A stretch of 64,000 bases of DNA from Pelagihabitans sp963710535 (GCA_963710535.1 CAVQAW010000003.1:1240001-1304000); one strand, 5' to 3'. Numbered from the stretch's first letter, positions 8,850 to 17,778 are shown. The notes: a model not told the origin generated them from the sequence alone. Program-made: numbers and translations.

Positions 8850-11171
8850 ATGAAACCCGAACATAAATACGTATTGATATTCGTTATCCTGGGCCTGCTG
8901 GCAATCGGTGTTGCGACCATGCCATCCACGGAGGCCAATGAACAGGTAAGGGCTCCCTTAAACGATTCCGTCCCCGATCGTCGGCAATTGCGACGGAATT
9001 TCTTTGCGAAAGGGGCCGTCATGGTGGTTTACGGAACCAAGGATGCCGATCTGGCCCGGAAGTACCGCACACTGATGGAAGAACTTTTAAAAAGTAGCGA
9101 GGCGGACTCTTGGCGCAATATTTCCCTTTCATTTAAGGATGCTTCCATGGTCGATCAGAAGGAGCTAAACGAAAATGTCGTTTTTTTGGTAGGCACCCCG
9201 AAAGGCAATCCATTTTTGAAAGCGTATGTAGGACAGCTGCCGTTAGCCTTTGGCGAAAATGCCTTTAGGTTCAACAATAACGAATATGACGAAGGGGACG
9301 AGACACTGTCCATAGCGTTTTATCCCAATCCCCAGAACGATTCCCTTCCAATAAGTTTACTGAGCGGAAACAACGAAGAGAAGGTTTTCAACAGCTTCAG
9401 GAGAAAAGTACAAGTGGAAGGACGCTCCTTCTTCCGGCAGAACATGGACTATGAAATCTACCGAGGAACCTCGAGGACCGTTATGGGAAATTTTAGCCCG
9501 GAATGGACTTTGGACCCTGCCGCCCATTTCGACTTTTCGAAAGGAAATGCTTTGATTTTAGAAAGCGAACACTATAATTTCATTTCCCATCAAAACGCCA
9601 TTTTATATAAGGATGTAACGCCTCTTGCCAAGAATATGGAACTGACCACTTCGGAAATTTTGAATTTTTTCAAAATAAATCAAAAACTGCCCATATTTTC
9701 TTACCACATATACAATAGTGCCGAGGAAAAAGGATTGATGGAGGGGAACACGAACCAGGCCCATTTTGATACGCTTGACAATTCGATACATACGGTCATC
9801 AACGAAAAATATACCGGCAATTTCATCGAAAAGGAGAATGCGCTTTTAATCTATCGTTTGATCGGCCACTCGAAGACCAAAGCCTTGGAACGGGGGCTGC
9901 CCGTTTATTTCACGAAACAATGGCAACGGAAAGGGTACAGCTACTGGTCGGCACGTCTCTTCGAATCGGGCAATTCACTTTCTTTATCCGAACTTTTGCG
10001 TAACGAATCCTTGGAATTCGAATCCCCTTTGATCGCGGATTGTATGTCGGCCACGTTCATCGGATTTTTATTGGATGCTTGGGGGAAGGATAAATTTCTC
10101 CAAAGGTTCACCTCTTGGACCCCCACGGATACCGAAATGCGGGATATGGAAATTGCATGGCAAAACTACCTTTCGAAAAACGCGGAAGCCCACCCCAAAA
10201 AAGAAAGGGTCTTCACAGAACTTCCCTATCAAAAAGGCTTCAATTTTGCCCACGAAGGGTACAGCATCTATAACGGCTACCCTGGAAGAAAAGCTACCCA
10301 GTCCCTGGAAAAAATGAGATCGTTGGGAAGCAATGCCATGGCGATCGTCCCTTACAGCTTTATGCGCGACAAAAATCGACCCATGCCTTTCCGGTTTAGC
10401 GACAATCCCGGTACAGAGAATGATGAAGGTATCATCCACTCCACCTCCGAAGCCAAAAAGTTGGGCATGACCACCCTCTTGAAGCCCCAAATTTTTGCCG
10501 GTGACAGTTGGCCTGGCGAGGTTGAAATGCTGAACGAACAGGATTGGGAAGCCTTCTTTAAATATTACCATAAATGGATAAGGCACTATGCGTTGCTGGC
10601 GGAAATACATCAGATGGATGCCCTGTGCGTTGGCGTTGAATTTTCAAAGGCAACCTTGAGCCGTGAAGGGGATTGGCGAAAAATCTTTCGAAAACTTAGG
10701 GGACTGTATCAAGGAAAATTGACGTACGCGGCCAACTGGGGGACAGAATTCGAAAAAGTCGGTTTTTGGGACGAACTCGATTTTATAGGGTTGAACTGTT
10801 ATTATCCACTTAGCAAAAATGAAGCGCCCGGCAAAGCGGAATTAAAGGCGAATTTCGATAGTATCAAGACAAAGATCGAGAAGGTATATTCCAGGTTCAA
10901 CAAACCGATCGTCTTCACCGAAATCGGGTTCAGAAGTATCAATAGCCCATGGAAAAGCCCCCATGCCGAAGGCGACGATAGCTTTAATGAAAGCCACCAA
11001 CAACTTTGCTATGAAGTTGTTTTCGAAGGTATTGAAAATGAGCCATGGTGCGGGGGTATTCTATGGTGGAAATTTCCATCGTATTTAGAATACCGAGGTA
11101 TGGAAAACAGTGCCTTCACCCCCAATAACAAGAAAGCGGAAGCCACCGTAAAAAAGTGGTTCTCGCAGTAG
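8850..11171 (+). CDS. GH113-like glycoside hydrolase with long N-terminal extension
   Basis: Secreted or anchored protein of 773 residues. ATG 8850 is preferred over GTG 8835. An N-terminal membrane segment covers about 6-26 (YVLIFVILGLLAIGVATM). The C-terminal 315 residues form a (beta/alpha)8 glycosidase of clan GH-A resembling GH113 (endo-mannanase type). The likely acid/base is Glu597 in GVEFSK and the likely nucleophile Glu691 in FTEIGF; the barrel begins near residue 457 (GFNFAHEGYSIYNGYPG). Residues 30-450 are not glycosidase. The stretch NSIHTVINEKYTGNF ... LERGLPVYF resembles the active-site helix pair of gluzincin peptidases but lacks HExxH, so it may be a degenerate peptidase-like scaffold. 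It stands alone, with no sugar-transport gene nearby. The substrate is unknown, perhaps a mannose-containing glycan. Confidence 0.75.
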   Translation: MKPEHKYVLIFVILGLLAIGVATMPSTEANEQVRAPLNDSVPDRRQLRRNFFAKGAVMVVYGTKDADLARKYRTLMEELLKSSEADSWRNISLSFKDASMVDQKELNENVVFLVGTPKGNPFLKAYVGQLPLAFGENAFRFNNNEYDEGDETLSIAFYPNPQNDSLPISLLSGNNEEKVFNSFRRKVQVEGRSFFRQNMDYEIYRGTSRTVMGNFSPEWTLDPAAHFDFSKGNALILESEHYNFISHQNAILYKDVTPLAKNMELTTSEILNFFKINQKLPIFSYHIYNSAEEKGLMEGNTNQAHFDTLDNSIHTVINEKYTGNFIEKENALLIYRLIGHSKTKALERGLPVYFTKQWQRKGYSYWSARLFESGNSLSLSELLRNESLEFESPLIADCMSATFIGFLLDAWGKDKFLQRFTSWTPTDTEMRDMEIAWQNYLSKNAEAHPKKERVFTELPYQKGFNFAHEGYSIYNGYPGRKATQSLEKMRSLGSNAMAIVPYSFMRDKNRPMPFRFSDNPGTENDEGIIHSTSEAKKLGMTTLLKPQIFAGDSWPGEVEMLNEQDWEAFFKYYHKWIRHYALLAEIHQMDALCVGVEFSKATLSREGDWRKIFRKLRGLYQGKLTYAANWGTEFEKVGFWDELDFIGLNCYYPLSKNEAPGKAELKANFDSIKTKIEKVYSRFNKPIVFTEIGFRSINSPWKSPHAEGDDSFNESHQQLCYEVVFEGIENEPWCGGILWWKFPSYLEYRGMENSAFTPNNKKAEATVKKWFSQ

Positions 11172-11385
11172 CATAAAAAACTTGGTCCTGAGCGGTCATT
11201 GCCATGTCCAAAGGCGTTCCGTAACCATTGGACGCCCCTCCTCCCCATGCCATTGCCCTGGCCCGGGTATAAGCTGTCTTTGTCATGTTATTTTTCAGAA
11301 CACTTGATGCATCGCACAAGGCACAAAAAACGAAATGACCCGTTTTCCCTTTCGATAATTTTCACTACCTTAAATACAAAAAACT

Positions 11386-11775
11386 ATGAAAATGAACAGA
11401 AAAACCTTTATCCGAAAAACAGCCGGCGCGGTATTGATCGCCGTACCCGCCCTTGCCTTGGCAGGATGTTCGAGCAGCGATTCCGTGGAGGAAACCCCTA
11501 GCCCCAATCCCAATACGGGAACTCAGGGCAATTGTCTTGAGAATGGCACCAGCATTTCCATCGGGGGAAACCACGGACATACCCTTTTGGTTTCCAAGGC
11601 AGACGTTGATGCCGCGGTCGAGAAAACCTACTCGATCCAGGGCAGTTCCGGGCATGATCACACCGTGTTGATCTCGGCAACCGCGTTCGCCTCCCTGAAA
11701 ACAAACCAGTCGATCTCGATCACTTCCTCTTCGGATGACAACCATACACATAGTGTTACGGTTTCGTGTGCTTGA
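11386..11775 (+). CDS. Small lipoprotein with repeated HxH motifs
   Basis: Lipoprotein of 129 residues (127 if the second ATG at 11392 is used). The signal MNRKTFIRKTAGAVLIAVPA resembles a Tat signal in which the first arginine pair is RK rather than RR, and ends in the lipobox ALAGC. The mature part has three spaced histidine pairs in similar sequence contexts: GGNHGHTLLVS, GSSGHDHTVLIS and DDNHTHSVTVS. Two cysteines (in GNCLENG and the C-terminal VSCA) could form a disulfide. A metal-binding role (Cu, Zn or Ni) is suggested by the histidine spacing only. It is followed directly by a strong terminator and appears monocistronic. Confidence 0.8.
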   Translation: MKMNRKTFIRKTAGAVLIAVPALALAGCSSSDSVEETPSPNPNTGTQGNCLENGTSISIGGNHGHTLLVSKADVDAAVEKTYSIQGSSGHDHTVLISATAFASLKTNQSISITSSSDDNHTHSVTVSCA

Positions 11776-11788
11776 ATGGACCAAGGGT

Positions 11789-11826
11789 AAATAAAAATGG
11801 ACGAGGTTCCCCGTCCATTTTTATTT
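11789..11826. terminator. Strong bidirectional intrinsic terminator
   Basis: Perfect 15-base inverted repeat AAATAAAAATGGACG / CGTCCATTTTTATTT around an 8-base loop. It has T-rich tails on both strands and starts 14 bases after the His-rich lipoprotein stop. Confidence 0.85.
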
Positions 11827-11918
11827 GTTGACGATCTTCTTTTCCAGAAATGGCAAAACCTCGTCGATAGAGGGTTTAACTTCAACCGTGAAGGTTCCAT
11901 CGAGGGCGGGAAAAAATT

Positions 11919-11956
11919 CTCGTCTCTCCACCGAAAGTCATATTTCCAAAACACCC
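11919..11956 (+). repeat. Dispersed repeat copy (tRNA-Leu 3'-flank type)
   Basis: CGTCTCTCCACCGAAAGTCA followed by TATTTCCAAAACACC closely matches the sequence at about 23733-23767, which lies just outside the island boundary, and more weakly 22050-22080. The region 11776-12061 holds the terminator and this repeat and no gene. Confidence 0.45.
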
Positions 11957-12061
11957 CTTTTATGATCAGAGTTCACTATCATCTGAAAAGGTTCCGCCAT
12001 CGGCGGGATAAAAATTCTTGATTTTTATAGCAAAGTTAAAACATCAAACTCTGACTATTTT

Positions 12062-12622
12062 TTATTGCTGTGCCATTTCAAGATTAATGGTCATTTCCAC
12101 TTCATCGCCCACTGGAAAAGGTTTTGAACCAACGCCAAAGTCTTTACGATCCACAGTTCCGGTAAGCTTTAAGCCTGCCTTCAGTTTTTGACTGCGTTGG
12201 TCGGTAATGATTCCGTTAAGTTTACCTTCTAATATAACAGGTTTTGTAACCCCATGCATAGTAAGGTCGCCAGTCAATTTGAACGTTTTCTCACCAGTTT
12301 TTTCAAAGGCAGTTGTTTTGAAGGTAATGACAGGATGTTTTTCGGCATCAAAAAAATCTTCGCTTTTCAAGTGACCGTCCCTTCTTTCGTTGTCGGTGTC
12401 GATGCTGGCCGTTTTGATGTCAACCGTAAAATCCGGATTACCGAATGCCTCATCCGCCGTTGCCTGAATGTCGAATTCCCCAAAATGGCCTTCCACTTCC
12501 GAAATCATCAGGTGGGTAATGGCGAAGCCAACTTTGGAGTGTGCATTGTCGGCTTTCCATGTAGACTGTGCCGACAAGGTGGCACAGGCGATAAACGATA
12601 CCATAAAAATTACTTTTTTCAT
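12062..12622 (-). CDS. YceI-family polyisoprenoid-binding-like protein
   Basis: Secreted lipocalin-like protein of 186 residues. The start at 12622 gives the signal peptide KKVIFMVSFIACATLSAQ. Classic YceI features are WKADNAHSKVGFAITHLMIS, VEGHFGEFDIQA, KSEDFFDAEKHPVITFKTT, GDLTMHGVTKPV and DRKDFGVG. It binds long-chain amphiphiles in the periplasm in characterised relatives. It lies 70 bases downstream of a truncated TonB receptor on the same strand, and the two may once have been co-transcribed. The TonB fragment can no longer be expressed from its own promoter, so this gene may have lost its original promoter as well. Confidence 0.92.
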   Translation of the reverse strand: MKKVIFMVSFIACATLSAQSTWKADNAHSKVGFAITHLMISEVEGHFGEFDIQATADEAFGNPDFTVDIKTASIDTDNERRDGHLKSEDFFDAEKHPVITFKTTAFEKTGEKTFKLTGDLTMHGVTKPVILEGKLNGIITDQRSQKLKAGLKLTGTVDRKDFGVGSKPFPVGDEVEMTINLEMAQQ

Positions 12623-12692
12623 TGTGTTCTGTTTAATTGTTAATTCTTGGTTAGATATTGAATTCTTTAAATGGTTTAATCCATATGGATAA

Positions 12693-13520
12693 TTAAAATT
12701 GTTTTTGTCCCGAGAATTCCATGGCCTCGCCTTTGCCGAAACCGAAGCTGACACCGAAGGTTACAAAGCGGCCTTGCTGACTGAAATCCCTCAGGTAGAA
12801 ATTGGGCTGGCTGGTTATACTTTCCTGAATTCGGGAGGCGAACACATCGCGTATGCTCAGGTTCAGAATGGCCTTGCCCTTCAAGATTTTCTTACGTGCG
12901 CCGAAATCCATAAACAGGTTATCGGAGATTTCCTGTTGCAGGGTTCGAAAGCCGGACTGGTAATTTCCAGTCAATTCCACATCGATATCGGCAGGTAATT
13001 TGATTTTGCCAGTCAAACGGGTTGACCATTGGTCTCCTGTAAAATCAAAGGAAGCGCCTTCAAAAGAGCCTTTACGCGCAAATTGGCTTAAGTTAAAATC
13101 GTTCGTAAACGACAACCAGTTCGTGGGCAAATATTTTGCGCTAAACTCGATGCCGGTGGTATTGTTGATACCGATATTTTCGGGGCGAGAGATACTTACA
13201 TTGTCCTCAAAGGCGACTACGCGTTCGACAACATCTTCAGTATGGCGGTAGAATACGCCCAGGTTCATGGAGACTTTGCCAATCTTATAGATACTGGTAA
13301 GTTCATAGCTATCGGTAAACTCGGGTTGCAGATTGGGATTTCCGGTACGGATACTGAAATTGTTACGAATATTAAAAAACGGATTCAGATCCCACAAACG
13401 AGGACGGAAGATCCGTTTGGAATACCCTGCCTGCAACGAAAGGTCGTCGTTGATTTTATAGGAAGTATGCCCGCTGGGGAAGAAGTTATTGTATTTCTGG
13501 TCATTGCGCACGTTGGTATT
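12693..13520 (-). pseudogene. C-terminal fragment of TonB-dependent receptor (OMP_b-brl_3 type)
   Basis: About 275 residues of an outer-membrane barrel survive, including DDLSLQAGYSKRIFRPRLWD, LNPFFNIRNNFSIRTGNPNL and a C-terminal barrel strand ending FVTFGVSFGFGKGEAMEFSG. The signal peptide, regulatory-like domain, plug and first half of the barrel are missing. Family-like sequence stops around NTNVRNDQKYNNFFPS at about 13510-13520, exactly where the divergent AraC gene also begins mid-domain. Full-length relatives have about 750-800 residues. The protein cannot reach or fold in the outer membrane, so this is a remnant. Confidence 0.85.
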
Positions 13521-14193
13521 CCTTGCACCTGGACAGGTAGTGAACGTGGGACATATTGATAAGGACTTTAAACCCTCCGGCCATGCCCTGTTATTTCATC
13601 CCGATCTGCTATGGAATACGAACTTGGGCAAAACCATGTCCAACTATTCTTTTTTTTCCTATCAATTCCATGAGGCGCTCCATGTTTCGAAGAAGGAACG
13701 TCAATTGGTTCTGGACCTGTTTGAAAAAATACATTCCGAACTATCCCATGGCATTGATAAACATAGTAAAGAGCTGGTCGTTGCCAATATCGAGCTCTTT
13801 TTGAAATATTGCATGCGTTTCTACGACCGTCAATTTCTCACCAGGGAAACCGCCCATTTGGGTTCCTTGGAGAAGTTCGACAACTTGTTGAGCGATTATT
13901 TTACGTCGCAAATGCCTCAAAAACAAGGTCTGCCATCGGTAGGCTATTTTACCGATCAACTACATCTGTCGCCCAATTATTTCGGTGATCTGGTGAAAAA
14001 GGAAACTGGGATATCGGCCCAGGAATACATCCAGAACAAGCTCATTGAAGTCGCCAAGGAGAAGCTGTTTGAATTGGACAAATCGGTCAGCGAAATTGCC
14101 TATGAACCGGGTTTTAAATACCCACAACATTTCAGTCGGTTGTTCAAGCAACGTGTGGGCCATTCGCCCAATGCGTTCAGGAAGTTGAACTGA
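13505..14193 (+). pseudogene. 5'-truncated AraC-family regulator
   Basis: The C-terminal DNA-binding domain is complete: LHLSPNYFGDLVKKETGISA, then SVSEIAYEPGFKYPQHFSRL and VGHSPNAFRKLN. The N-terminal cupin sensor is cut in the middle, starting at TLVFLAPGQVVNVG (about 13510); about 60-70 residues expected in front are absent. No sensible start exists: the TTG at 13489 lies inside the antisense receptor fragment. The gene was presumably divergent from the receptor and controlled it. One deletion appears to have removed both promoters and both N-termini. Confidence 0.8.
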
Positions 14194-14225
14194 CCTTGGC
14201 AACTTGCACCGGATTCACAATGTAA

Positions 14226-14253
14226 AAAGGACCATCGTTTTGGATGGTCCTTT
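14226..14253. terminator. Bidirectional intrinsic terminator
   Basis: Perfect 11-base inverted repeat AAAGGACCATC / GATGGTCCTTT with a 6-base loop. It lies between the convergent AraC remnant (+) and the copper-cluster lipoprotein (-). Confidence 0.8.
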
Positions 14254-14287
14254 CCATGGTAACAATTAAAAAAAGAGGGGCATTCGA

Positions 14288-15148
14288 CTAGAACTCGATT
14301 TCGAAGAACAGGCTGCTACTCTCATTTAGCTCGGTGACTTCCTCGCCCTTTAAGACATCCCCGTTTTGGTTTTCCAGCATGAGATTGATCTTCCAATAGC
14401 CCGTCATGGTCAGGGACAACCTTCCATTGTACCTTTGGGTGGTGGGATCGTAGATGAGGTCTTCGTTATTGGGTGAACTGTGATTTCCCATGCCCGGCAT
14501 TCGGGGATCGATTACCACCTTATAGTTCGCTACCACCGGAAACTCCATCATGTTTTCCATCTTGAAAAGCATGGCCGAAAAATCATTGACCGCAACTTCC
14601 GGTTCAAAGGGCAGCATGGCCAAGACATATCTTACATCATCACTGCCCATAAAAACATTTACCCTTTTATTGCCGTCGGATGGTGCCACGACTTCAATCC
14701 GTTCCGCAGCATCATAGGTTTGGCCATCGATGGTATAGTTAAGGGCGAGCTCCCAATACTCATCGGTATTGCCAGGCATCTGAAACACAACGTAGCCCTG
14801 GTATACCGATGCATCATCGGTTTTCGCAACCGTCGATTTTGGACAGGAATGCATCATTTCTGTCATATGCATCACCGGATTCCATGAAATAGCGACATCA
14901 TCGAAATAGCTGCCCGATGCTTCATCCTTGATACGTACGAAAAGTGTATTGTACCCGACCATAAATTGTTGTTCCTCCGAATAAATTTCGATGGCATGGC
15001 TGTTCGACGTGACCCGTGTCAATAGGTTGTATTCTTCCAACGGATTTTCCGCAACGACAATAGGGTCATCGCCATCGTTTTCGCAGGCTGTGAAACCTAT
15101 AAAAACAATCGGAAGCATGATCTTGAATAAATATTTAATTGACTTCAT
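14288..15148 (-). CDS. Lipoprotein with two YtkA/FixH-like domains (putative copper handling)
   Basis: Lipoprotein of 286 residues with lipobox FTACEN at Cys22. It seems to contain two Ig-like copper-chaperone-type domains. The first (about 40-160) has MHMTEMMHSCPKS, the second (about 165-285) has IDPRMPGMGNHSSPNN and then YNGRLSLTMTGYWKINLML. This pattern, with Met/His clusters before a GxLxxTMTGxW strand, is typical of YtkA/FixH-like proteins, which often bind copper. It is the last gene of a probable three-gene operon behind an OprC/NosA-like receptor, 32 bases away. The proposed role is passing copper at the outer or inner membrane face. Confidence 0.75.
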   Translation of the reverse strand: MKSIKYLFKIMLPIVFIGFTACENDGDDPIVVAENPLEEYNLLTRVTSNSHAIEIYSEEQQFMVGYNTLFVRIKDEASGSYFDDVAISWNPVMHMTEMMHSCPKSTVAKTDDASVYQGYVVFQMPGNTDEYWELALNYTIDGQTYDAAERIEVVAPSDGNKRVNVFMGSDDVRYVLAMLPFEPEVAVNDFSAMLFKMENMMEFPVVANYKVVIDPRMPGMGNHSSPNNEDLIYDPTTQRYNGRLSLTMTGYWKINLMLENQNGDVLKGEEVTELNESSSLFFEIEF

Positions 15149-15180
15149 AATATTACATTTTTAAGTTTAATTTTTTTTAA

Positions 15181-17250
15181 TTAGTTGATGGCATAGGAAA
15201 CGGACATGAAAAAATTACGGCCCATACGCGGAATATTGTTCCAATCCGCATAGGTCGAGTAGAAGGTGTCAAAGATGTTTTCAACGCCTGCTTTGAAGTA
15301 GATTTCATCATTTTCGATCAAAAAGATTTTTCCGGTCGAAAACGAGAAGACGGTATAGGCTTCCGTACGGTCTTCTCCAAATTCAGGGTTGAAGTTCAGC
15401 TGCTCGGCGGCACCGTCCATGCTCATCGATACCGAAAATTTTCCACTTCCGTATTGCAGTTTGGAACCATAGGCCAACGGACTGATGAAAGGAAGATTAC
15501 GCCCATCTTGGTCGATGCCTCGATGATACGATACCGCTCCGTTGAAGGACAGTTCCTGGGTAAGTTTGAATTTGGTGTCCAAAGATATGTTGTACAGATC
15601 GGCATAATCCAAATTCTTATAAATTTTCACCCCATCGGCGCCAATGGTCATAACGCTCAAGGAGGGATCTATTTCCCCGATGATGAAATCGATCGTATGA
15701 AAATAATTGACCTCCAAGGCCACTTCGAATTTTTTTGAGGGCATGGCAATCCTTGAGTTCACCTCAATGGCCTTTTCATTAGCCAGACCGGGGTCGCCGA
15801 TATAATCGTGGTTGTCAAAGCTGTTGAATAGATAAAACCCGAATGCCTCTGAAACCGATGGGGCACGATCGCCATAGGAGAGGCCCCCATTGACATGCAA
15901 GCGCTTGAACTTTTTCTCATACTGTACCGCCATGCTTTTCAAAAGTCGGGTCTGGCTTTCCGGCATATTGGGATAAAAGATCCGCAGACTGCCCAGCCCT
16001 AGGGCATCGGCCACCCTATAACCCTGCATGGCCATCCTTCCTGAAAACTTCAGGGAACTTCCCTGAAGATCGAGATCATCTTCTATATAGAACCCTGAAT
16101 TCAAGGTCCGAACATCGGGCCAAGTAAGCATGAACATTTCCGGTTCGTTGGGGTTGTTGGGGTACATCGTCATTTCGGCCAAGGACCGGTTGTAAAAGCC
16201 ATCGAGCTTCGCCATGATCCGATGTCGGTCCAATGATAGCTTGGCCTTTGAATAGTAGCCGAAGGTATCGCTCCAACCGGGCATGTCCATCCTGATCGGC
16301 ACATCGGGGCGTTGGCTGTCGTCCATGATGTGGGTGACCGAATTGGCGTACAGTTTGGTCTCCCAATCTGTAAAACCGCCGATGAAATCGTTTTGAACCC
16401 AACTGACCGAACCTATGAAGGCCCTTGCCAAGGAGACATCCATCGGCAGGGCAGGGTAACCGACATCGCGGGCTTCATCAAAAATAAAACTGGCCAATAA
16501 GCGATGGCCACCGGACAGCAGATAGCCCGCATTCGCGGAAAGATTGTACTTTTCAAACTGTGAAAAGGGAACTTCACTTCCTCCACCGGCCACGTAGTTT
16601 TCGGCCTTGCGGTAGATGATGTCGGTATCCAAATAGAATTTCTCATCGGAATAGTTCAGCTCGCCTCCCACAACCTGTGCCGCATTATTGGTCTCGCCCC
16701 CGGTTTCGATGGAACCGATCCAGCCCGTAGGCACAAAATTGCTTTTCTCGAGCTGTAAGTCGATCGCTCCGCCTATCGTAGCGCCATGCTCGGCGCCTTG
16801 TTGGCCGGAAGCAATATGTATGCGGTAAAGGTTGGACACATCCACATAGGAGGTGATAGGATCCATTTTGTCGGTGCACGCTCCAAAAATGCGCATACCA
16901 TCGATGGTCACCGCCAATCGTTCGGAAGCCATATCGTTCAAAACGGGTTCCCAAGCGTAGGCACCCCTTTTGATCATATTCAGATCTTGGGCAGACTCCA
17001 AATACGCATCCAAAGTGGAAAGCGGTTTGTGGTGCATTTCGTGCTCAATAGTCTGTTTGTATCTGGAAATGACGATGACCTCATCCAGGTTGATGGTCAA
17101 GATCGTATCGGTAGCCAGGTGTGCTATCGGTTCTTGGGCCAAACTTTTCCAAGGGAAGAGCAGCAGGCTGCATACCCCCAAAAAAAGGAGATTGCTTGTT
17201 GGGCCAATCCATTTTTTTGGAAAGGACCCACCGTTAAATTTGGTTTTCAT
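15181..17250 (-). CDS. TonB-dependent copper receptor (OprC/NosA-like)
   Basis: Outer-membrane receptor of 689 residues. The signal segment is LLFLGVCSLLLFPWKSLAQ, the plug covers about 70-190 (ERLAVTIDGMRIFGACTDKM then DPITSYVDVSNLYRIHIASG), and the barrel runs to the C-terminal MGRNFFMSVSYAIN. The CTDKMDP motif in the plug matches the Cys/Met copper site known from OprC and NosA receptors, and methionine-rich loops (VPIRMDMPGWSD, MTMYPNNPNEPEMFML) fit copper capture. There is no STN domain, so no sigma signalling. The order on the minus strand is Cys-motif small protein, receptor, YtkA-like lipoprotein, which makes a coherent copper-acquisition set. Confidence 0.85.
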   Translation of the reverse strand: MKTKFNGGSFPKKWIGPTSNLLFLGVCSLLLFPWKSLAQEPIAHLATDTILTINLDEVIVISRYKQTIEHEMHHKPLSTLDAYLESAQDLNMIKRGAYAWEPVLNDMASERLAVTIDGMRIFGACTDKMDPITSYVDVSNLYRIHIASGQQGAEHGATIGGAIDLQLEKSNFVPTGWIGSIETGGETNNAAQVVGGELNYSDEKFYLDTDIIYRKAENYVAGGGSEVPFSQFEKYNLSANAGYLLSGGHRLLASFIFDEARDVGYPALPMDVSLARAFIGSVSWVQNDFIGGFTDWETKLYANSVTHIMDDSQRPDVPIRMDMPGWSDTFGYYSKAKLSLDRHRIMAKLDGFYNRSLAEMTMYPNNPNEPEMFMLTWPDVRTLNSGFYIEDDLDLQGSSLKFSGRMAMQGYRVADALGLGSLRIFYPNMPESQTRLLKSMAVQYEKKFKRLHVNGGLSYGDRAPSVSEAFGFYLFNSFDNHDYIGDPGLANEKAIEVNSRIAMPSKKFEVALEVNYFHTIDFIIGEIDPSLSVMTIGADGVKIYKNLDYADLYNISLDTKFKLTQELSFNGAVSYHRGIDQDGRNLPFISPLAYGSKLQYGSGKFSVSMSMDGAAEQLNFNPEFGEDRTEAYTVFSFSTGKIFLIENDEIYFKAGVENIFDTFYSTYADWNNIPRMGRNFFMSVSYAIN

Positions 17251-17346
17251 CTGATAATATTTGTGACCAATTCAAGAATGTAAAGGGTACAAGCCTGCAC
17301 AGGACAAGGTGAACATCCATCGAAGAAGGCAAGTAAAAAGCTTGAA

Positions 17347-17724
17347 CTAGCCCAACTCTGGTGGTTGGGAAATATCGGAAGTAAGTAGTTTAGAAATGAA
17401 AAATGGGGCAAGCTTGAAGTTGTCCTCAGTGTCCTGAAAAAAGTGTGCGCCAAGGGCTATGGCCTTCAAAGATTGGAAATAGAGAATGGGCTGCACTTCG
17501 GTTTTGGATTGTTTCTCCCCGAAAGGATTTCTGCTTTGGCTATCGTTCTCCTTGGCCAGTTGTTTGGCGAGATAACACTTACCATCACATTGCAACTGCG
17601 GCTTGTCCTTGTTCTGGCAAAGTACGTTGACAATGTAATCGTAATTCATGATGTACTCCGCCACAGGCCATAGGGGTTTTACCAACATGGTAAGGGCTAC
17701 AAAAAGAATTACATGGCTTTTCAC
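17347..17724 (-). CDS. Small membrane protein with CDGKCYL motif, copper cluster
   Basis: Protein of 125 residues with an N-terminal membrane or signal segment (SHVILFVALTMLVKPLWPVA). A conserved cysteine pattern follows: LCQNKDKPQLQCDGKCYLAK. The rest is polar with a hydrophobic stretch near QPILYFQSLKAIAL. I recognise it as the kind of small protein found ahead of OprC-like receptors in Flavobacteriia, but I know of no assigned function. Three cysteines within about 12 residues suggest metal binding or a disulfide. It is first in the copper operon. Confidence 0.7.
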   Translation of the reverse strand: MKSHVILFVALTMLVKPLWPVAEYIMNYDYIVNVLCQNKDKPQLQCDGKCYLAKQLAKENDSQSRNPFGEKQSKTEVQPILYFQSLKAIALGAHFFQDTEDNFKLAPFFISKLLTSDISQPPELG

Positions 17725-17734
17725 GGGTACAAAA

Positions 17735-17778
17735 ATGGATTTTAATCCATATTATTTTTATGACTTTGGTCATAAAAA
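17735..17778. promoter_or_regulatory. Two palindromes in front of the copper cluster; one CRP/FNR-like
   Basis: The first palindrome is ATGGATT-TT-AATCCAT (17735-17750). The second is TTTTTATGAC-TTTG-GTCATAAAAA (17755-17778), with perfect 10-base arms. The second contains TGAC-N4-GTCA, the layout of CRP/FNR-family operators. Both lie within 55 bases upstream of the start at 17724, where promoter control of the minus-strand cluster would occur. Binding by a specific regulator is inferred. Confidence 0.5.

Noticed and set aside
13489..14193. Complete AraC gene from TTG 13489.
   Set aside because: The first residues are antisense to the receptor fragment and the cupin domain begins mid-strand, so it is treated as truncated.
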